Of a stretch of 18,246 nt of DNA, positions 14,788-18,246 are shown in pieces (position 1 is the first letter of the stretch; every line of letters begins with the position of its first letter). Source of the stretch: Halobacteriales archaeon QS_5_70_15 (lineage in GTDB: Archaea > Halobacteriota > Halobacteria > Halobacteriales > Haloarculaceae); NCBI GenBank assembly GCA_003022005.1, contig PXRQ01000096.1:10128-28373 (forward strand). Direction: 5' to 3'. The position numbers were made by a program, and so were the translations under genes. The notes under the pieces are model-generated. The model saw only the letters and a list, made by a program, of their open reading frames with translations. It had not been told where the DNA came from and did no database searches.

Positions 14788-15905
14788 GTGGCACTCCCGC
14801 CAGCGACGCCCGGGATGATCGCGGTGTTCGCCATCATCCTCGTCGCGCTGGTGCTGTTCGCGACCGAACCCGTCCCCATCGACATCACGGCCATCGGCAT
14901 CATGGTGTCGCTGATGCTCCTCGGGACGGACGGACCGGTGAACCTCACCGAGATATCGGCGGCGGAGGGGACCTCGGGGGTCGCCTCCTCGGCGACGCTG
15001 GCGGTGCTCGCGATGTTCGTCCTCTCGGCGGGGATCCAGCGGACCGGAATCGTCCAGACACTCGGGCGTCGGATCGCCCGCATCACCCGCGATTCGCTCT
15101 CCCGACAGCTCGGCGCGACGATGACCGTCGTCGGGCTCATCTCGGGCTTTATAAATAACACCGCGGCTGTCACCATCCTCCTCCCGATGGTCACGGACCT
15201 GGCCCAGGAGGGCGTACCTCCCCCTCAAAACTGCTGATACTGTCGAACGTAAGCCCATGAACGACATCGCCCTACCGTGGTGGCGGTGATGTTCAGGTAG
15301 TTACGTCCGACAGTATGAACACCAACCGGAACTTCATCGTCGCCGCCGTGGTCGGCGTGGCCGCGCTCGGCGTCCTCCCAATCGTCGTCTCGGCGCTGAC
15401 CGGCTCGGTCCTGATGGTCGTCACCGGCTGTCTCAAGCCGGCGGAGGTGTACAACGCCGTCCAGTGGGAGATCGTCTTCCTGCTCGCGGGGGTCATCCCG
15501 CTCGGGATCGGCCTGGAGCGGACCGGCGGCGCGGACCTCGTCGCGGAGCTCATCGTCGGGACCTCCGGGGCACTCCCGCTCCTACTGATCGGGGTGCTCG
15601 GGCTGATGTACCTCGTGACCGCGCTGCTGACCAACGTCATCTCGAACAACGCCAGTGTCGTCCTGATGATCCCGGTGGCGTTCGAGACGGCGCTGCAGGT
15701 CGGCGGGGACCCGTTCGCGTTCGCCCTCGCCGTGACCTTCGCCGCGAGCACGGCGTTCATGACCCCGGTGGGGTACCAGACGAACCTGTTCGTCTACGGC
15801 CCCGGCGGGTACCGGTTCGCCGACTACCTGAAGGTCGGGACGACGCTCCGGTTGCTGTTCGCCGTCGTGACGACGCTCGGCATCGCGCTCATCTACGGCG
15901 TCTAA
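14788..15905 (+). pseudogene. SLC13-type (anion permease) gene, broken by frameshift, deletion and MITE
   Basis: Two fragments of one permease remain. The first (14788-15237) starts at GTG and encodes four hydrophobic helices ending ISGFINNTAAVTILLPMVTDLAQEG, the family's first re-entrant motif. The expected sequence GTSPSKLLI is present but shifted by one base: restoring one G near 15214 gives GG-TSPSKLL. At 15238-15315 a 78-bp MITE interrupts the gene. The second fragment (15316-15905) continues NTNRNFIVAAVVGVAALG and holds the C-terminal half, including TALLTNVISNNASVVLMIPVAF, the second re-entrant motif. Between the fragments about 300 residues (middle helices and the TrkA-C domains normal for this subgroup) are missing. 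If the MITE and one target copy are removed, SKLL joins NTNRNF in frame, so the deletion probably came first. The family transports anions such as sulfate or dicarboxylates with sodium. Confidence 0.85.
15238..15315. mobile_element. 78-bp MITE, IS5-like by target duplication
   Basis: The terminal inverted repeats are 15 bp with one mismatch: TACTGTCGAACGTAA at 15238-15252 and its partner TTACGTCCGACAGTA at 15301-15315. Both flanks carry TGA (15235-15237 and 15316-15318), a TNA-type 3-bp target duplication used by IS1031-group IS5 elements. Pairing continues imperfectly past the terminal repeats (tgaac and atcgcc segments against gttca and ggcggt), so nearly the whole element can fold into one hairpin of about 34 bp per arm. 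It encodes nothing and needs a transposase supplied elsewhere. Which autonomous element drives it is unknown. Confidence 0.85.
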
Positions 15906-15945
15906 GCGAAACGCTTTGGTTCGGGGTCCGCGTTGTCTCGACTAC

Positions 15946-16018
15946 GGGACCGTGGGTTAGCCTGGTATACTTGCGGCCTTGGGTGCCGTTGACCCCGGTT
16001 CGAATCCGGGCGGTCCCA
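15946..16018 (+). tRNA. tRNA-Pro (anticodon TGG)
   Basis: A 73-base cloverleaf: acceptor GGGACCG pairs with CGGTCCC and the discriminator is A at 16018. The D-arm includes GGTTAGCCTGGTATAC. The anticodon stem GCGGC/GCCGT (15973-15977 with 15985-15989) encloses CTTGGGT with anticodon TGG at 15980-15982. The T-arm reads ACCCCGG-TTCGAAT-CCGGG. CCA is not encoded, as is usual in archaea. There is no intron. It reads CCA and other proline codons by wobble. The 3' end is duplicated twice downstream, which marks it as an integration target. Confidence 0.96.
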
Positions 16019-16245
16019 TTTCTGTGCGAGGAACGGACGTGAGGAGCCAGAAATGTACGCCGACCGATTCGAACCCTGCCGTGGAGCGAGCGTAGCGAGC
16101 GGAACGGCTCCGGTTCAGATCCGGGCGGTCCCATTTCTGTGCGAGGAACGGACGCGACGAGCAAAGCGTGAACGGTCCCCGGATCTGAACCCTGCGGTGG
16201 AGCGAACGTAGCGAGCGGAACGGCTCCGGTTCGGGTCCGGGCGGT
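15995..16245. repeat. Array of three tRNA-Pro 3'-end copies (period about 115 bp)
   Basis: The tRNA's own T-arm and acceptor end start at 15995; copies begin at 16110 (ccggttcagatccgggcggtccc) and 16226 (ccggttcgggtccgggcggt). Copies 1 and 2 stay alike for about 45 bases, through atttctgtgcgaggaacgg, and again at the end of each unit (gtggagcga.cgtagcgagcggaacggct). Inside each full unit lies an inverted T-arm: gattcgaacc at 16066-16075 and ccggatctgaacc at 16179-16191. The third copy stops after gcggt. Such repeated tRNA 3' ends are the usual trace of att sites left by integrative elements, but the inverted arms go beyond that. Confidence 0.85.
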
Positions 16246-16669
16246 TCGACCAGCCTCGATCGGTGACGAGCCCTTCCGGGTCGGCGACGAAGGCTTGGAC
16301 CCGATCGAGAAGCGCTTCCACGTCCTCGTCGATCGACTCGTAGCCGTAGTCGAGGTGCAGGGTCACGTGGTGGGACGGGTGGGCCGACACCCCGCCTTCC
16401 GAGACGTCGGTCTCGAACGCGTCCCGCGCGTGCTGCCCGTTCCGGCGGGCGGCGATCCCGATCGGGTCACGGCCGTCCGCGGACGCCGTTTCCGGCAAAC
16501 CGTAGAGTGCCGTCGCCGTCCAGAGGGCGCTGGCGCCCCCGATGACGAGGGCCGATTTCATGAACTCCCGACGGTCGAGCTCCCCCCGGTCGTCGGTATC
16601 CGTCCGAGCCGCGTCGTGTCGCTCGTCGGTAGCGTTGCCACTATCGTCGTTGTGGACTGGGCATCCCAT
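16115..16669 (-). pseudogene. Truncated Tat-exported protein (DyP-peroxidase-related, DUF7405-like)
   Basis: The frame opens with ATG at 16669 and runs 184 residues. Residues about 31-62 form a twin-arginine signal (RREFMKSALVIGGASALWTATALYGL). The mature part has RRNGQHARDAFETDVSEGG, SHHVTLHLDYGYE and EDVEALLDRVQAFVADPEGL, resembling the N-terminal third of haloarchaeal Tat-exported proteins related to dye-decolourising peroxidases. Around residue 141 (position 16246) the reading frame enters the third tRNA 3'-end copy, and the last 40 or so residues are just translated repeat (Arg- and Ser-rich). The rest of the gene is gone, so I call it a truncated pseudogene. The family name is tentative; the truncation and the Tat signal are directly visible. 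Confidence 0.62.
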
Positions 16670-17043
16670 GTCGTGTCACTCGGCTGCTCGTCCCCCCCGA
16701 GCCCTCAGGGCCGGGGTGCGCGAACGTGACCGGTCTGCAGTTCTTAAATTCTTTTCCCGAGTGCGGTTCTAATGCACAACCCTTAGGAGCATGATTTCCC
16801 GGTAATTAGGGGTTCTATTCTTGTTCGAGATATCGAATATATCTGATATCGATGGTACAACAGTAGATCGCGCTCCGGACCCCGTATCGCTCTGCCTATC
16901 GTGGCCCGAACGGTCGGGTGCGCCGCCCGATCCGACGTCTCCCACGGGCGTCCGCGATCGCGTTGCGACGGGCGATCGCGACGGCCTCGAAGCCCCGAAC
17001 CGCACGTCGCCCGGGAAGGGGTTTCCGGGGCCGGAGCGCGAGT
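16670..17043. promoter_or_regulatory. AT-rich intergenic region with operator-like GATATC repeats
   Basis: This 374-bp gap has no supported gene. From 16738 to 16862 the composition drops sharply in G+C: aaattcttttc, taattagg, then gatatcga at 16829-16836 and again at 16845-16852, exactly 16 bp apart, with gaatatatct partly between. GATATC is itself palindromic, so this looks like a paired regulator site or the promoter of a gene now lost. A short open frame over this region on the plus strand has no coding features. Confidence 0.4.
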
Positions 17044-17517
17044 TCAGGCCGTCAGGAACTCGACCACCGCACCGTCCTCAACCACCGCGAGCGCCCACGC
17101 CCGGGAGAGTCGCATGTCCCGGGGCAGGTGGACCTCGGGGACGAGCGGATCGGGCACCGGCCGGTAGGCGTCGGCCTTCATCGCCCGGAACGAGTCGTAG
17201 ATGCCGACCTCCCGGCCCTCGCGGTTCCGGACGTGGACGCGCTTGTCGGCCTCGCGGCGGTAGGTGTAGGGAAAGGCACCGGGCGCGGGGCACGCGAGCG
17301 CGGTGTAGCCGTCGAAGGCGGCGTGTACCCGGTCGTCGGCCTCGAGGAGCAGTCGGGTGTGGTCCTCGCCGGTGACGCCCCCGCCCGAGGACTCGTGCCA
17401 GACGGGGTCGGCGTCGGCCCGGACCGCCCCGAACCCCGCGTCGCCGACCCGGCGAATCGTCTCCGGGAGCGACGCGTTGAGGTCGCGCAGCGTGTGCAAC
17501 TGGATACCCGTCTTCAT
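17044..17517 (-). CDS. Chimeric ORF: sugar-isomerase-like start joined to an unrecognised protein
   Basis: From ATG 17517 the product has 157 residues. The first 32 (MKTGIQLHTLRDLNASLPE through RRVGDAGFGAV) match the opening of the xylose-isomerase-like TIM-barrel family (sugar phosphate isomerase/epimerase: a start strand with QLxTLRD, then a helix ending GDAGFDGV). From about residue 33 the text changes: RADADPVWHESSGGGVTGEDHTRLLLEADDRV and onward fit no TIM barrel and lack its metal ligands. That part holds short beta-strand-like repeats (YTYRREADKRVHVRNREG, GIYDSFRAMKAD) and ends VVEDGAVVEFLTA. I do not recognise it. The likely cause is a deletion fusing the start of one gene to the body of another; whether it is expressed is unknown. 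Confidence 0.55.
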   Translation of the reverse strand: MKTGIQLHTLRDLNASLPETIRRVGDAGFGAVRADADPVWHESSGGGVTGEDHTRLLLEADDRVHAAFDGYTALACPAPGAFPYTYRREADKRVHVRNREGREVGIYDSFRAMKADAYRPVPDPLVPEVHLPRDMRLSRAWALAVVEDGAVVEFLTA

Positions 17518-17939
17518 GCGGTCAGTCTCCGGATGATCGGTAGTTCGGGACCGCTGGGACACCGCCGAGTCCCCGCGAGCGGTAGATCTCTCCATGCGCG
17601 TCGGTGACGAATACTGTTTACGTTGTTAATGAGGACATACTAATATCGCGAAGCGGCCGTTCTGTCCAGCTTGAGATAGGACGCATGGAAACTCCGATCA
17701 CTTGAATCTGCCCGTCTGTCCGGAAAGCCTCGATACTCGGCGAGAGATCCCCGATCTGCTGACGATCGGGGAACAGAGAGCGTCTCTTCTGGACGGAGGG
17801 ACGGCCTGATTCGAGGAGTGACGCACGCACGAGGCGCTCGTCGGGATGAATAGGCAGACACGGATAGACGGACACGGGAGAGCGGACCGACCCGGGACGA
17901 GTAGATGGCTGCAGAGAGACGATCCGCTCGACTGAGAGC
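17518..17939. other. Intergenic region without recognised genes
   Basis: The stretch is less G+C rich than the housekeeping part, with AT patches such as gttgttaatgagg and tactaatatcgcg near 17620-17650. It contains one clean inverted repeat, CCCCGATC at 17749-17756 against GATCGGGG at 17764-17771 with a 7-base loop. Open frames here lack coding character. It may be decayed mobile-element sequence. Confidence 0.4.
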
Positions 17940-18246
17940 GTGAAGTACCGCGGGGACAAGCCCCGCGGCTTCACCGTTTTGACCGCACGTCCCAAACCGG
18001 GCCGTGCCGTCGCAGGCGAATTTAATTCCCCTCGACCTTCCCGAAATGGGTCGGCTGAAATTGACACCCGAACGCTCGGTGCGTCCGTGAGGGTCGGCGG
18101 CTCCACTCCGCCCGACAACTCCCGTCGCACCACGCCGAAGACGCGGATTTTGAGAGGAGTCGCATTTCCAAGTCGCCTCAGTCAGCGTTGGATTACGGTC
18201 TTTAATCCGTCTTTGTGGGTTTCTGACTGTACAAATTGTATGACTC
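17940..18246 (-). mobile_element. Probable right end of an IS200/IS605-type element or PATE (continues past window)
   Basis: At 17940-17974 a perfect hairpin ends the element: GTGAAG pairs with CTTCAC and, after a 2-base bulge (ta), CCGCGGGG pairs with CCCCGCGG around an ACAAG loop. On the minus strand this reads GCGGGGCTTGTCCCCGC then GGTACTTCAC, closely like the right ends of haloarchaeal IS1341-type (IS200/IS605) elements, where TTCAC-like motifs mark the cut. The minus-strand frame running into it (GVEPPTLTDAPSVRVS, then RGELNSPATARPGLGRAVKT) weakly recalls the C-terminal tails of the TnpB-like proteins, but no zinc finger or catalytic motif is visible. It may be a degenerate end or a non-autonomous palindrome-associated element (PATE). 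Confidence 0.45.

Noticed and set aside
15316..15905. Second permease fragment as a separate functional gene
   Set aside because: Its ATG is formed by the last base of the MITE plus the target duplication, no promoter of its own is clear, and half the transporter is missing.
15889..16164. 91-residue minus-strand ORF over the tRNA and repeats
   Set aside because: It is translated tRNA and repeat sequence (SSHRNGTARIRTG appears twice because of the repeat), not a gene.
15995..16245. CRISPR array
   Set aside because: The repeats are long, imperfect, only three in number and derived from the tRNA end; no cas genes are present.
16821..17375. 184-residue plus-strand ORF
   Set aside because: Composition is Arg/Pro/Gly-rich shadow of the minus-strand chimeric ORF, with no recognisable domain.

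Overview
The window is chromosomal DNA from a haloarchaeon (class Halobacteria). The evidence is very high G+C, strongly acidic proteins, archaeal families (RadB, Cdc48/VAT, DUF99, type-4 uracil-DNA glycosylase, DUF5786), and start codons placed about 25 bases after TTTATA-like boxes, which is the leaderless arrangement typical of haloarchaea. I cannot name the species.

Positions 1-13.6 kb are a dense housekeeping region with both strands used and short gaps. In order: the N-terminal part of a lycopene cyclase domain protein (-); a four-CBS protein with a ribosome-hibernation-like tail (+); radB (-); a small PH-like protein (+) and an RNase H/RuvC-like protein (+); a DUF4112 membrane protein (-); larC fused to DUF952 (-); cdc48 (+); a decayed CBS-domain gene (-); a run of udg, DUF99, DUF5786 and a cupin (all -); and a large Ski2-like helicase with a zinc knuckle (+). 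Three clear DNA-maintenance genes (radB, udg, the helicase) and two RNase H-fold candidates (DUF99, the 3021-3755 gene) lie here, but most have their own promoters, so they look like neighbours and not one operon.

From about 13.6 kb to the end the character changes to accessory, scarred DNA. There is an orphan PD-(D/E)XK (HsdR_N-like) nuclease of visibly lower G+C. A SLC13-type permease follows that carries a frameshift, a large internal deletion and a 78-bp MITE with 3-bp target duplications. Next is an intact tRNA-Pro(TGG) whose 3' end is repeated twice more downstream with a period of about 115 bp. At the last repeat copy a Tat-exported protein gene is truncated. A chimeric ORF (isomerase-like start joined to an unrelated body) and the hairpin right end of an IS200/IS605-type element complete the region. 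I read 15.9-18.2 kb as an integration and rearrangement hotspot at the tRNA gene. No integrase, methyltransferase, rRNA or CRISPR array is present in the window.

The most novel-looking signal is the tRNA-Pro repeat array. Each unit carries a direct copy and an inverted copy of the T-arm sequence, and in each unit the inverted copy matches its own direct copy at bases that differ between units. The LarC-DUF952 fusion, the CBS-hibernation protein and the MITE-disrupted permease are further points of interest.
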